A stretch of 64,000 nt of DNA from CAYMZZ01 sp964395095 (GCA_964395095.1 CAYMZZ010000016.1:39226-103225), one strand, 5' to 3'; numbered from the stretch's first letter, positions 8,961 to 17,749 are shown. Notes: generated from the sequence alone by a model not told the origin. Numbers and translations are program-made.

Positions 8961-9304
8961 AACACAATATTAAATATATTTTTTGCTATCCAAAAAATAT
9001 TTCCAATAATTTTTATTCACATTTTAGGTAGGCCTGTGGATAAGACCACCAGTTCTGACCCTTGGTGCAAGGCAAAAGAGCCAGCAAAAAATAGAAAACC
9101 ATTTTAGAAAAATGATTGACGTAATTTTTTTCATCGGCTGAAACCTGCATGGCATAAGGCTTTTAGCCGATTCCATTTTTTTGATTTTCAATTTTAGTTT
9201 TGATAGGTCATTGATAAATTTTCAGAAAGAGGAATCCTTTTTAACCACGGCTATCCATAAAGCCGGGTTATTGACCCGGTAAGGAAAACCGGCGCAGTTC
9301 CGTT

Positions 9305-9312
9305 TACCTTTG
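9305..9312 (+). promoter_or_regulatory. -7 promoter element of lpxD
   Basis: TACCTTTG matches TAnnTTTG exactly and lies 18 bases before the ATG at 9331. No convincing -33 TTG was found at the expected distance. Confidence 0.5.
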
Positions 9313-9330
9313 TCATAAACTTAGTCAGCT

Positions 9331-10275
9331 ATGCGTTTTGATCAACCCGTTCCACTTACCCGTATCGCCGAATTGACCGGCGCGAAATTGATTGGCAATA
9401 CCGAAGCATCGGCTACCGGTATCAATGAAATTCATATGGTGGAGAAGGGCGACCTGGTATTTGTGGATCATCCCAAGTATTATGATAAGTGTATCCACAG
9501 TGCCGCCAGTTTTATAATCATTAACCAGGAAACGGCATTCCCGGAAGGTAAGGCCCTGCTGATTACCGATGATCCGTTTGAAGCCTATCAAACTATTGTG
9601 CGCCATTTCCGTCCCTTCCGTCCATCCATGCAGCAGGTGGCGGATACGGCTACGATGGGTGAAGGAACCGTGCTGATGCCGAACAGCTATATCGGTAACC
9701 ATGTAAGCATTGGCCGCGACTGCATCATTCATCCCAATGTAACCATACTCGATCATTGTGTTATTGGCGACAAAGTAATCATTCAGGCAGGTACCGTTAT
9801 TGGTAGTGATGCCTATTACTACAATAAAAAAACCAACCGGGAAGTTCACTATAAAAAAATGCTCAGTTGCGGCCGGGTAGTTATTGAAGATGAAGTGGAA
9901 ATAGGTGCAGGCTGCCATATCGACCGCGGCGTAACCGGTGATACCCGAATAGGGAAAGGGACCAAGCTCGACAATATGGTGCATATTGGCCACGATACCG
10001 TGATAGGCAGGAACTGCCTGCTGGCCGCACAGGTGGGCATTGCCGGAGCCACTACGCTCGAAGACAATGTAATCCTGTGGGGGCAGGTAGGGGTCAGCAA
10101 AACCCTCACCATTGGTAAAGATGCCGTGGTAATGGCGCAGAGTGGTGTGGCCGCTTCCATCGAAGGGGGCAAAGCCTATTTCGGCTCCCCGGCCATTGAC
10201 GCGCGCGAAAAGAAAAAGGAACTGGTTTGGATAAAGCGAATTCCATTGTTGTGGGAGAAGCTGGGGAAGTTGTAA
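9331..10275 (+). CDS. lpxD: LpxD-type UDP-3-O-acylglucosamine N-acyltransferase
   Basis: Acyl-ACP-dependent N-acyltransferase of lipid A synthesis. It has 314 residues, somewhat shorter than the roughly 340 of proteobacterial LpxD. The N-terminal uridine-binding domain (about 1-100, with LVFVDHPKYYDKC) is followed by left-handed beta-helix hexapeptide repeats from about residue 105 (GTVLMPNSYIGNHVSIG onward). The catalytic His is in DNMVHIGHDTVIG, and the family block AQVGIAGATTLEDN follows. Bacteroidota often carry more than one LpxD-like protein, so this could be the paralogue. The stop codon lies inside the first word of the downstream intergenic repeat. Confidence 0.82.
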   Translation: MRFDQPVPLTRIAELTGAKLIGNTEASATGINEIHMVEKGDLVFVDHPKYYDKCIHSAASFIIINQETAFPEGKALLITDDPFEAYQTIVRHFRPFRPSMQQVADTATMGEGTVLMPNSYIGNHVSIGRDCIIHPNVTILDHCVIGDKVIIQAGTVIGSDAYYYNKKTNREVHYKKMLSCGRVVIEDEVEIGAGCHIDRGVTGDTRIGKGTKLDNMVHIGHDTVIGRNCLLAAQVGIAGATTLEDNVILWGQVGVSKTLTIGKDAVVMAQSGVAASIEGGKAYFGSPAIDAREKKKELVWIKRIPLLWEKLGKL

Positions 10276-10547
10276 GTGGGGAGTAGAAAGTAGGGAGTAG
10301 GGAGTAGGGAGTAGGAACTTAAGGAATAGTATCTGCGCAAATCTGCGGCAAACCCTCCTGAACGCGGAAGCTGTTTAAAGTGCTGAAGCATCTCCCGCAA
10401 ATTTTCGCAGATTTTTTGCGCAGATGAGCGCAGATAAATGGTAACCGCAAAAACGGTCAACTTTTATTGTTCATGACATAGTTTTACGTTTCTTCAGCAA
10501 ACTACTTATAACTTAAAACTTATCACTTAAAACTTACAACTTCCCCC
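10276..10547. repeat. Composite intergenic repeat, locus A
   Basis: Gap between convergent genes. It starts with GGGAGTAG-type words directly at the lpxD stop codon and ends with inverted ACTTATAACTTAAAACTT words. Between them (10331-10479) is a hairpin-forming element with ATCTGCG arms (ATCTGCGCAAATCTGCG on the left, CGCAGAT-rich on the right) and a conserved tail containing GTCAACTT and ending TGACA. Related elements lie at about 38249-38729 and 48063-48226. Confidence 0.75.
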
Positions 10548-11612
10548 TCACGGCGCATAATCATACGGCAACTGATCCGCCAGGTTTTTCCAGCTCCAAT
10601 AACCCTGATTGATCCAGTCTTTCGCATTGTGGAAGTATCCGTTTTCCTGGATGAAGATGGAATAAGTGAGATCTATATAAGATATCTGTGCCGGCACATC
10701 TGAAGGGAGTTCAAATTGCTCCAGGTACTTAGGATCGGGTTTTTGCCGGGCATAGGTAACGCTGATTTTTTTGGGAAACCATATTTCCACTTCGCCCGTA
10801 CTGTCGACATAACCATAATACCGCTTATCGTAAGGAAGGGCCAGTCGGCTGAAGCGCGGCGGCTCACCATTCTCCTGCAGGTCGATGGTAAAACCTTCCT
10901 GAATCAATGTACTGTCGTAATAGCTGCGCATGAAATGTAACTTGGAGCCATAGTAGGCATTCTTTCGGTTCTCTTCCCATTTAGCGCGCTGGCCCCGATG
11001 TCCCTGCAGTTCCTCATAAAAACAATAACCGCGGTAGCTGTTTATTTTTGAATCAAAATAATACATGAAGGAGTCCAGTTGAAAGCGCAACTGGTAACCC
11101 AGGGCTTCATTGCGGATTAGTAATGGCTCACGGGCCATCACACGCAGCTTATTGGTGCGTTTGATAAGGTAAAACTTCAACACATCCGGATTCAGCAACT
11201 GTGTTTCTTTGGCATTGGGTGTGGTGCCGATAAAATGATCGAGGAAAAACTGGCCGTATTCTTCCCAGCCATTGGGTATTTCGTTGCTGGAGCGGATAAT
11301 CACTTCCTGCAGACTTTTGTCTTCCTGCACCAGCAGTATTTCGCCCAGTTCGGTTTGTGAGGCGGATACCCTAATCTGTAAGGTTTGATAGCCGGTAAAG
11401 CTTACGGCCAGGTCGTAACCGCCCTGCTTCAGTGCCAATCGAAAATTACCGCTGCTATCGGTAAGGGTACCCTGTGTACTGTTTTGCGCATACACGCTGG
11501 CATTGGCCAGGGGCATGCGGCTGGCCGAATCCAATATCTGGCCCGTAACGGTATACTGAGCTGAAACGGCGAGCGAAAAGCAAAGGCAGAACAGGAGGAG
11601 GGGGAGTTTCAT
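10548..11612 (-). CDS. Secreted CarboxypepD_reg-like domain protein
   Basis: 354 residues with a signal peptide ending SAQY. Residues 20-95 form a CarboxypepD_reg-like beta-sandwich (VTGQILDSASRMPLANASVY and the LTDSSGNFRL turn), the same domain that starts TonB-dependent receptors. There is no receptor barrel here; a soluble domain of about 250 residues rich in Tyr and charged residues follows. A periplasmic or outer-membrane-associated role is likely, but the function is unknown. It converges with lpxD across an intergenic repeat. Confidence 0.7.
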   Translation of the reverse strand: MKLPLLLFCLCFSLAVSAQYTVTGQILDSASRMPLANASVYAQNSTQGTLTDSSGNFRLALKQGGYDLAVSFTGYQTLQIRVSASQTELGEILLVQEDKSLQEVIIRSSNEIPNGWEEYGQFFLDHFIGTTPNAKETQLLNPDVLKFYLIKRTNKLRVMAREPLLIRNEALGYQLRFQLDSFMYYFDSKINSYRGYCFYEELQGHRGQRAKWEENRKNAYYGSKLHFMRSYYDSTLIQEGFTIDLQENGEPPRFSRLALPYDKRYYGYVDSTGEVEIWFPKKISVTYARQKPDPKYLEQFELPSDVPAQISYIDLTYSIFIQENGYFHNAKDWINQGYWSWKNLADQLPYDYAP

Positions 11613-11761
11613 TGGAGTTGAATTGTTTATTCGTTTATTCGTTTATTTGGAAATTTATGGTTTCAGATAATCTCCGCGTTGCGTTCTTTGCGACTTCTAT
11701 AAACAATAGACCCAACATATAACGTACTACGTAAAACGTACAACGTATAACTTCTCACGCC
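11613..11761. repeat. Composite intergenic repeat, locus C (partial)
   Basis: Contains the tandem word GTTTATTC, a half-copy of the TTGCGTTCTTTGCGACTT arm seen complete at 48063-48226, ACGT-rich words (ACGTACTACGTAAAACGTAC), and CACGCCTCACGATTCACG words that run into the 3' end of the next minus-strand gene. Confidence 0.65.
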
Positions 11762-12751
11762 TCACGATTCACGATTCACGTATTTCCCACATGCTTCCCT
11801 GATGCTCTGCTCCAGGGGCTTGAATTCAAATCCGGGTAATGCTTTTAGCAGTTTACTGCTATCAAAAACCGTGCGGCTATGTGCTACGCGGGCGCTCTCT
11901 TTGGTTAGCAGGGGTTTATGATTGCCAAACCAGGACTTAACCGCTTCCACCCGCCAGGCCAGGCCCAGCAGCCAGGATTTGGTTTCGCGGCTCGCCCGCT
12001 TCTTTCCAAAAGCGTCGGCTATGGTATGCAATAAGCGTTTAAAGGGCCAGTTGTCGCCGTTGACAATAAACCTTTCTTCCGTTATCTCACTTTCCATCAT
12101 CAGCACCGTGGCACGGGCCACATCTTCCACATCCACAAAACCATTGAGTCCCGGACTATACCAGCCAAACTCATTATAGACATTCCGGAATATCGCGCAG
12201 CTTCCGCTATGCCAGTCGCCATAGCCGAGGATGGTACTTGGATTCAGAATCACGGCATTCAATCCTTCGGCCATACCGCGCCACACTTCCAGCTCCGCCT
12301 TATACTTGCTACGTGCATAGTGTGTATTGTTGCGATTCTCTTCCCATTTCTTTTCTTCATTCACCGTTCGCCCGTCGCTGGTGCGTCCCAGCGCCGCGAT
12401 GGAACTAATATGCACCAGCCGCCCGATACCGGCCTCAATCGCCATATTCACCACATTGGCCGTGCCTTCCACATTCACCTGGTACATCCTTGCCCGGTCT
12501 TTGCGTTGGAAGGAAACGATGGCCGCCGAATGAATCACGGTATCTATCCCTTCCAGTGCATCCTGCAGCGAGAGGATGTCGAGCACATCACCCTCTACCC
12601 ATTCCACTTTTTCCCAAACAGTAGCCGGGATAAATGCAGGCAATTTGGTGCTTCTTCGAAGGGCGCGTACAGCGTAACCTTTTTTCAGCAGTTCCTGAAT
12701 GATATAAGCTCCCAGGAATCCTGTGCCACCGGTAATGAATACTTTCTTCAA
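11762..12751 (-). CDS. NAD-dependent epimerase/dehydratase family protein
   Basis: Extended SDR protein of 329 residues, close to dihydroflavonol-4-reductase-like enzymes. The N-terminal Rossmann motif is FITGGTGFLGAYI. Other visible signs are VIHSAAIVSF, a serine in HISSIAALG and the catalytic pair in YARSKYKAE. The substrate is unknown. The last residues VNRES and the stop are encoded by a GTGAATCG repeat identical to the one that ends gldE at 47799-47822, so the native C-terminus may have been replaced. Confidence 0.85.
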   Translation of the reverse strand: MKKVFITGGTGFLGAYIIQELLKKGYAVRALRRSTKLPAFIPATVWEKVEWVEGDVLDILSLQDALEGIDTVIHSAAIVSFQRKDRARMYQVNVEGTANVVNMAIEAGIGRLVHISSIAALGRTSDGRTVNEEKKWEENRNNTHYARSKYKAELEVWRGMAEGLNAVILNPSTILGYGDWHSGSCAIFRNVYNEFGWYSPGLNGFVDVEDVARATVLMMESEITEERFIVNGDNWPFKRLLHTIADAFGKKRASRETKSWLLGLAWRVEAVKSWFGNHKPLLTKESARVAHSRTVFDSSKLLKALPGFEFKPLEQSIREACGKYVNRES

Positions 12752-12807
12752 ACGAAAAATTGTATAATGCTGATTGAAATGATTTGTCTTGCGGAAAGCT
12801 GCCCTCC

Positions 12808-13662
12808 TTAATACTTATAATAACCTTCGCCAGTTTTGCGACCCAGTTTACCCTCCTTCACTTTTTCTTCCTGTATATACGATGGTGTTAATCGTGCCGG
12901 CCTGCCCATTTGTTCATACACGCTGCAACTTACGGTATAGTTTACATCGTTTCCAATCAGGTCCATCAGCTCGAAAGGCCCCATCCGGAATCCTGCGGAT
13001 TGCAGAAGACGGTCCATCTGTGCAAAATCTGAAAGTTCTTCTTCTACCAGGCGGAGCGACTCAATATAGAAAGGCCTTGCCACACGATTCACAATAAAGC
13101 CCGGTGCGTCTTTGCAGCGTACCGGTATTTTGCCTAATCGTTTTGTGAGCGCTATGATCTGCATCACAATTGCTTCGCTGCTTAGCGGGGTCTGCACAAT
13201 TTCCACCAGCTTCATTAATGGTGCGGGGTTGAAAAAGTGCATGCCCAGCACACGTTCGGGATGCGGAATGGATTTTGCCAGCTCGCCGATGGAAAGGGAG
13301 GATGTATTGCTGGCGAAAACGCAGTCAGGGGAATTGATCGCCGCGAGTTGGGTAAACAAATCCGTCTTGGCTTCCGGTTTTTCAATAATCGCTTCAATAA
13401 TGAGACCAGCGCGGCAATCATTCAGTTGCCGGGTGTAGGTAATTCTGTTGAGCAGGGCATCCGCATCGGCCTGACTGATCTTGCCTTTGCTCACCTGTCG
13501 CTCAACAAGGCCGCGGATCTGCTCCCCAGCTTTACGGAGCACCGTTTCATTCAGATCAAAAAGTATGGTGGGGAAACCCGCCTGTGCGCAAACCTGGGCA
13601 ATTCCGCTGCCCATGGTGCCGGCCCCGCAAACTGCAATCTGTTGAATGGGATTCTGGCTCAT
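12808..13662 (-). CDS. 3-hydroxyacyl-CoA (3-hydroxybutyryl-CoA) dehydrogenase
   Basis: 284-residue soluble NAD-dependent dehydrogenase that oxidises 3-hydroxyacyl-CoA in fatty-acid or butanoate metabolism. The NAD-binding domain opens with IAVCGAGTMGSGIAQ. The catalytic His is in GMHFFNPAPLMKLVEIV, and the C-terminal helical domain starts with APGFIVNRV. The start at 13662 is preferred to the longer frame because a TATCTTTG element sits 6 bases upstream and the Rossmann motif begins 8 residues in. Confidence 0.92.
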   Translation of the reverse strand: MSQNPIQQIAVCGAGTMGSGIAQVCAQAGFPTILFDLNETVLRKAGEQIRGLVERQVSKGKISQADADALLNRITYTRQLNDCRAGLIIEAIIEKPEAKTDLFTQLAAINSPDCVFASNTSSLSIGELAKSIPHPERVLGMHFFNPAPLMKLVEIVQTPLSSEAIVMQIIALTKRLGKIPVRCKDAPGFIVNRVARPFYIESLRLVEEELSDFAQMDRLLQSAGFRMGPFELMDLIGNDVNYTVSCSVYEQMGRPARLTPSYIQEEKVKEGKLGRKTGEGYYKY

Positions 13663-13668
13663 GTGCTG

Positions 13669-13676
13669 CAAAGATA
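13669..13676 (-). promoter_or_regulatory. -7 element of the 3-hydroxyacyl-CoA dehydrogenase gene
   Basis: TATCTTTG on the minus strand, 6 bases before the ATG at 13662. This spacing implies a leaderless or near-leaderless transcript. Confidence 0.55.
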
Positions 13677-13748
13677 ACAGTTGCCCGCCATGGCTTTCAC
13701 CCTTAAATAATTTGCCTATCTTTCTAAGCATAATCAAAACCACCTTCA

Positions 13749-14360
13749 ATGGATACCACAGCATCAACCGAAACCAAGGCTTCGGTCCCGGCTTCAGGAG
13801 GCATCTTTGGAACGGGCATTCCTTCCTCCGTTACTTCTGTGATTGCCTTCCTGCTATTTTTCCTGCCATTTGCGGAGCTGCGTTGCACGGGAGGCGACAA
13901 TAGCGATAATAATTTTATGGTACAAAATACGGGCACGGCGTTCAGCAACAGCGGCATGGGCCTGGCCCTGGGACTGGAATGGAAATCGAGCTTCAGCGGC
14001 TTTGGCCGCGAGATGAATATGGAGCGAAACGACCAACTCCGCAACCGCGAAGAACCCAATTATTTCGCGTTGGTAGCCTGGTTGCTGGCGCTGGCGACGG
14101 CTGTATTTTGCATCAGCAAGTGGAAATGGGGCGCCGGCCTTTCTTCATTTACGGCATTATTGTCGTTGGCGGCATTGGTGGGATTATATTTCGATTTGAA
14201 AGGGGAAGCGAAGGATTTCTCCGGCACCAGCAGTGGCAGTAGCACCCTTGATGCCTATACGGATGTGAAAACGGAATTGGTATTCACGGCCTGGTACTAT
14301 GCGGCAGCCTTGTTGCTCGCAGCAACGGTGTGGCTGGCGTGGAAGAGAAATCGAAGCTAA
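13749..14360 (+). CDS. Hypothetical membrane protein
   Basis: 203 residues with four predicted membrane helices: one near 30-50 (VTSVIAFLLFFLPF), then FALVAWLLALATAVF, SFTALLSLAALVGLYF and a C-terminal WYYAAALLLAATVWLAW. Between helices 1 and 2 is an extracytoplasmic Ser/Gly/Asn-rich loop with one Cys. No family is recognised. It begins 86 bases from the start of the divergent dehydrogenase gene. Confidence 0.7.
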   Translation: MDTTASTETKASVPASGGIFGTGIPSSVTSVIAFLLFFLPFAELRCTGGDNSDNNFMVQNTGTAFSNSGMGLALGLEWKSSFSGFGREMNMERNDQLRNREEPNYFALVAWLLALATAVFCISKWKWGAGLSSFTALLSLAALVGLYFDLKGEAKDFSGTSSGSSTLDAYTDVKTELVFTAWYYAAALLLAATVWLAWKRNRS

Positions 14361-14445
14361 TAGGAAAATTTGTGTATTTGGGAATTTGGGTTGGGGTTTA
14401 AACCTTCACCAAATTACCAAATAACCGAATTCACAAATTTGCTCC

Positions 14446-15480
14446 TCACATTGCGCTGGTAAACTGCTTCAAGAACCTTACATCGTTTTCGCTAAACAGC
14501 CTGAGGTCCTTCACATCGTATTTGAGCAGAGCGGGGCGCTCAATGCCCATGCCGAAGGCGAAGCCGGTATATTTTTGGGGATCGATATTACAGTTTTGCA
14601 GCACATTGGGGTGCACCATGCCGCAGCCCAGGATTTCTACCCAACCTGTTTTCTTACAGATATTACAGCCCTCCCCTCCACAGATAAAACAACTGATATC
14701 CATTTCGGCGCTGGGTTCGGTAAAGGGAAAATAGGAAGGACGGAATCGCACTTTCACATCCTTGCCATACATTTCCTTTACAAAGAAATAAAGGGTCTGC
14801 TTCAGATCGGCGAACGACACATTTTCATCTATATACAAACCTTCTACCTGGTGAAAAAAGCAATGGCTGCGGGCGCTCACGGTTTCGTTGCGATATACCC
14901 GGCCGGGCATCAGCATACGGATGGGTAGCTTTCCCTTTTCCATTTCGCGGATTTGCACGCTACTGGTATGCGTACGCAAAACCCAATCGGGATTTTGCTG
15001 GATATAGAAAGTGTCCTGCATATCCCGGGCAGGATGATGCTCGGGCAGGTTGAGGGCACCGAAATTATGCCAGTCGTCTTCGATCTCCGGTCCCTCGGCC
15101 ACGGCGAAACCGAGGCGTTGGAAAATGGAAACAATACGATTGCGCATCAGCGTTATCGGGTGGCGGCTACCCAGGGGCACGGGGTCGCCGGGCAGGCTCA
15201 GGTCGAGCGATGAATGCACCGCCTGCCCATTGTTCTGGGTAATGGCGGCCTTCAGGTTGTCAAATTTGGTTTCCGCGAAAATTTTAAACTCATTGAGCAC
15301 CTGGCCAAAACTTTTTTTCTGGTCGGGCGGCACCTGTTTCATCTCGCCCATGATGCCTTTTACAATGCCTTTTGTACCGAGGAAACGAATGCGGAATTCT
15401 TCCACCGCTTTCTCATCGGCGGCACTATAGGCTTCAATTTCCTGGCGGTACTGTGCTATCTGTTGCAACAACTGCTCCAT
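14446..15480 (-). CDS. pheS: Phenylalanine--tRNA ligase alpha subunit
   Basis: Catalytic subunit of class II PheRS, 344 residues. An N-terminal coiled coil (1-90) precedes the catalytic core. Motif 2 is YRNETVSARSHCFFHQVEG and motif 3 is GMGIERPALL. The insert CFICGGEGCNIC resembles the zinc-knuckle version found in Bacteroidota PheS. The start at 15480 is supported by a TATCTTTG element 6 bases upstream and by the usual MEQLLQ-type N-terminus; the longer frame to 15522 crosses that promoter. pheT is not adjacent. Confidence 0.96.
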   Translation of the reverse strand: MEQLLQQIAQYRQEIEAYSAADEKAVEEFRIRFLGTKGIVKGIMGEMKQVPPDQKKSFGQVLNEFKIFAETKFDNLKAAITQNNGQAVHSSLDLSLPGDPVPLGSRHPITLMRNRIVSIFQRLGFAVAEGPEIEDDWHNFGALNLPEHHPARDMQDTFYIQQNPDWVLRTHTSSVQIREMEKGKLPIRMLMPGRVYRNETVSARSHCFFHQVEGLYIDENVSFADLKQTLYFFVKEMYGKDVKVRFRPSYFPFTEPSAEMDISCFICGGEGCNICKKTGWVEILGCGMVHPNVLQNCNIDPQKYTGFAFGMGIERPALLKYDVKDLRLFSENDVRFLKQFTSAM

Positions 15481-15486
15481 ACGCCG

Positions 15487-15494
15487 CAAAGATA
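15487..15494 (-). promoter_or_regulatory. -7 promoter element of pheS
   Basis: TATCTTTG on the minus strand, 6 bases before the ATG at 15480. The divergent arginase-like gene has TATCTTG about 5 bases before its own ATG at 15540, so the two promoters lie back to back within 59 bases. Confidence 0.55.
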
Positions 15495-15539
15495 CGAGAA
15501 GGACGGCGAATCCTCTTTTCAATTTCCTATCTTGCGGCT

Positions 15540-16676
15540 ATGAGCGACCACCTCCATATCGCCGATTTTTTAAGCCCCATCAACCGCTATGAACTGTCGG
15601 AAGATGAGGGGTACAAAGACCGCCAGCTTGGCCAGGTACTGGATATCTATGAAGACGAGTTCCCTGATCTCGACGAGGCACAGGTGGTGATCCTGGGCTG
15701 TGCCGAGCAGCGCGGCAGTGGCATGGTCGGGCAGGAGAGCCAGGGTCCTGTTGCCATCCGCAAAGAATTGTATAAGCAATATTACTGGCATACCGATATA
15801 CATCTCGCCGATATCGGCAATATCCGCGCGGGCGCCAGTTATACCGATTCTTATGCCGCCCTGAAAACGGTGGTGCGCGAGCTGGTGAATGCGAACAAGC
15901 TGGTGCTGATACTGGGCGGCTCACACGATCTTACCCTGGCGCAGTACCATGCCTATGCCGATCAGAAGCGCTTTATTGAAGCCTCCTGTGTGGATGCGCT
16001 CATCGATCTCAATATCGATTCACCCTTCCGCCATGAAAATTTCCTGATGGAAATGCTTACCGGCGATCCCAACTATGTGCGGCATTATAATCATATCGGC
16101 TTTCAAAGTTATTATGTGCATCCGCGCATGCTCGAAACCATGGATAAGCTGCGCTTCGATTGTTATAGGGTGGGGCATGTAAAAGATAATATCGACGAGA
16201 TAGAACCCGTGCTGCGCAGCAGCAACCTGTTGTCGTTCGATATATCGGCGCTGGCAAATGCCTTTGCGCCGGCTAACCGCCTTTCGCCCAACGGGCTTTA
16301 TGGTGATGAAGCCTGCCAGATCATGCGTTTTGCCGGCATGAGTCCGATGATCAGCAGTATTGGCGTGTATGGTTATAATCCCCAGTACGACCAGGACAAT
16401 CTCACAGCCAAACAGATCAGCCAGATGCTCTGGTATGTGCTGGATGGGCGTAGCCGTGGTCGCCGGGAAGCCGCCCTCGACGAAAAGGATTCCTTCAACG
16501 AATACCATATGGCATTTGCCGAAGTGGAAACCATTTTTCTGCAAAGCAAGAAAACCGGTCGCTGGTGGATGCAGTTGCCCGATAAGCGCTTTATCGCGTG
16601 CAGCTATAAAGATTACCTCCTGGCCAGCAGCAACGAAATACCCGAGCGCTGGCTGCGCGCCCAGGAAAGAGGATAA
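15540..16676 (+). CDS. Arginase/formimidoylglutamase-fold protein with altered metal site
   Basis: 378-residue ureohydrolase-superfamily protein. The first metal motif is present (GGSHDLTL, canonical GGDHS). The DAHxD motif reads DLNID, replacing the His ligand by Asn, and the SxDxD motif reads SFDISA, replacing the second Asp by Ser. The downstream Glu in LYGDEACQ is kept. Two of the six usual manganese ligands are therefore changed, so ordinary arginase chemistry is doubtful. Bacteroidota members are often labelled formimidoylglutamase. The start at 15540 follows a TATCTTG promoter-like box. It is divergent from pheS and 27 bases ahead of an oxidoreductase. Confidence 0.8.
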   Translation: MSDHLHIADFLSPINRYELSEDEGYKDRQLGQVLDIYEDEFPDLDEAQVVILGCAEQRGSGMVGQESQGPVAIRKELYKQYYWHTDIHLADIGNIRAGASYTDSYAALKTVVRELVNANKLVLILGGSHDLTLAQYHAYADQKRFIEASCVDALIDLNIDSPFRHENFLMEMLTGDPNYVRHYNHIGFQSYYVHPRMLETMDKLRFDCYRVGHVKDNIDEIEPVLRSSNLLSFDISALANAFAPANRLSPNGLYGDEACQIMRFAGMSPMISSIGVYGYNPQYDQDNLTAKQISQMLWYVLDGRSRGRREAALDEKDSFNEYHMAFAEVETIFLQSKKTGRWWMQLPDKRFIACSYKDYLLASSNEIPERWLRAQERG

Positions 16677-16703
16677 ACCATCATTTCCCCAAAAAGTATT
16701 GGT

Positions 16704-17744
16704 ATGATCAAAACAGGTATAGCATCCTATGGCATGAGCGGAAAATTGTTTCATGCGCCCTTTGTACACAACCATCCCGGCTATGAACTGGCTGCCATCG
16801 TGGAAAGAAACCGCGATGAATCGCGACGCCGGTATCCGGATAGTACATTGTATCGCTCCTTTGAGGAAATGCTGAAGGATGACACGCTGCAGTTGATCAT
16901 CGTGAACACGCCCACGCATACGCACTATGAGTATTGTAAAATGGCCCTGGAAGCCGGTAAGGATATCATCATCGAAAAGCCCTTCACCGTAACGCGTGCC
17001 GAAGCGGTGGAACTGGATGCACTCGCCCGGGAAAGGGGGCGTTTTCTTACCGTATATCAGAACAGGCGATACGATGGCGACTTCCGCGCCCTGCGCGACG
17101 TGTTGCAATCGGGCCGGTTGGGAGAAATAGTGGAAGCCGAATTTCGCTATGATCGTTACCGGGTGCAGCATAGCGGTAAGCAACACAAGGAAGGAACCCT
17201 GCCCGGGGCGGGACTGATACACGATCTGGGGGCGCACCTGATAGACCAGGCCCTGCAGTTTTTTGGCATGCCCACCCATGTTTTTGCCGACATCCGCATC
17301 CTGCGAAAGGGATCCGTGGAAGCCAACGATTATTTTGAAATGCTGCTCTACTATCCCGATAACCGGGTTCGGCTTAAGAGCACGGTGATGGCCAGGGAAT
17401 CCCTTTATCCTTTTATTCTTCATGGTAGGAACGGCAGTTTCTTGCAGCAGCGTTCGGATATGCAGGAAGAATCCCTGCTCAAGGAAATAGAACCATCGTT
17501 AGAAGCCTGGTGTCCCGATCCTGCAACGGATGATGGCATATTGCATTATATGGAGAATGGGGAGTCGGTAAGAAAACAAACGCGATCGAAAGCGGGCAAC
17601 TATATGGATTATTTTGAAGACGTGTACCAGGCGCTGGCACATGGTGCACCCAATCCCGTACCGGCCAGTGATGCCATCATGACCATGACGATTATTGATG
17701 CGGCCAAAGAGAGTGCGGCCGCGGGCCGCATGATCGCCCTTTGA
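16704..17744 (+). CDS. Gfo/Idh/MocA family oxidoreductase
   Basis: 346-residue NAD(P)-dependent oxidoreductase. The N-terminal Rossmann domain opens with IASYGMSGKLFHAPF. The conserved EKPFTVT motif carries the catalytic Lys, and the C-terminal alpha/beta domain holds GLIHDLGAHLIDQAL. Substrates in this family are sugars or cyclitols; none can be assigned here. It is in a plus-strand run with the arginase-like gene upstream and dacB downstream. Confidence 0.9.
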   Translation: MIKTGIASYGMSGKLFHAPFVHNHPGYELAAIVERNRDESRRRYPDSTLYRSFEEMLKDDTLQLIIVNTPTHTHYEYCKMALEAGKDIIIEKPFTVTRAEAVELDALARERGRFLTVYQNRRYDGDFRALRDVLQSGRLGEIVEAEFRYDRYRVQHSGKQHKEGTLPGAGLIHDLGAHLIDQALQFFGMPTHVFADIRILRKGSVEANDYFEMLLYYPDNRVRLKSTVMARESLYPFILHGRNGSFLQQRSDMQEESLLKEIEPSLEAWCPDPATDDGILHYMENGESVRKQTRSKAGNYMDYFEDVYQALAHGAPNPVPASDAIMTMTIIDAAKESAAAGRMIAL

Positions 17745-17749
17745 GTACT

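Larger units (their letters stand above)
8852..9330. other. AT-rich intergenic region with hairpins and DnaA-box-like sites
   Basis: This 479-base gap between divergent genes holds no convincing gene. It contains a stem ATCCCC-TCGA with a GAAA loop (8893-8916), a 15-base motif shared with another gap (8928-8942), a perfect GGGAAA/TTTCCC hairpin with a CGAA loop (8945-8960), and an AT-rich run (8961-9020). Two matches to the DnaA-box consensus TTATNCACA lie at 9013-9021 (plus) and 9035-9043 (minus). An ATCGGCT/AGCCGAT stem follows at about 9133-9171, then a CCGGGT/ACCCGG stem (9263-9279) ahead of the lpxD promoter. Confidence 0.6.

Noticed and set aside
16020..17423. A 467-residue minus-strand open frame
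   Set aside because: It is antisense to the arginase-like and Gfo/Idh/MocA genes, whose motifs are clear, and it encodes no recognisable domain.
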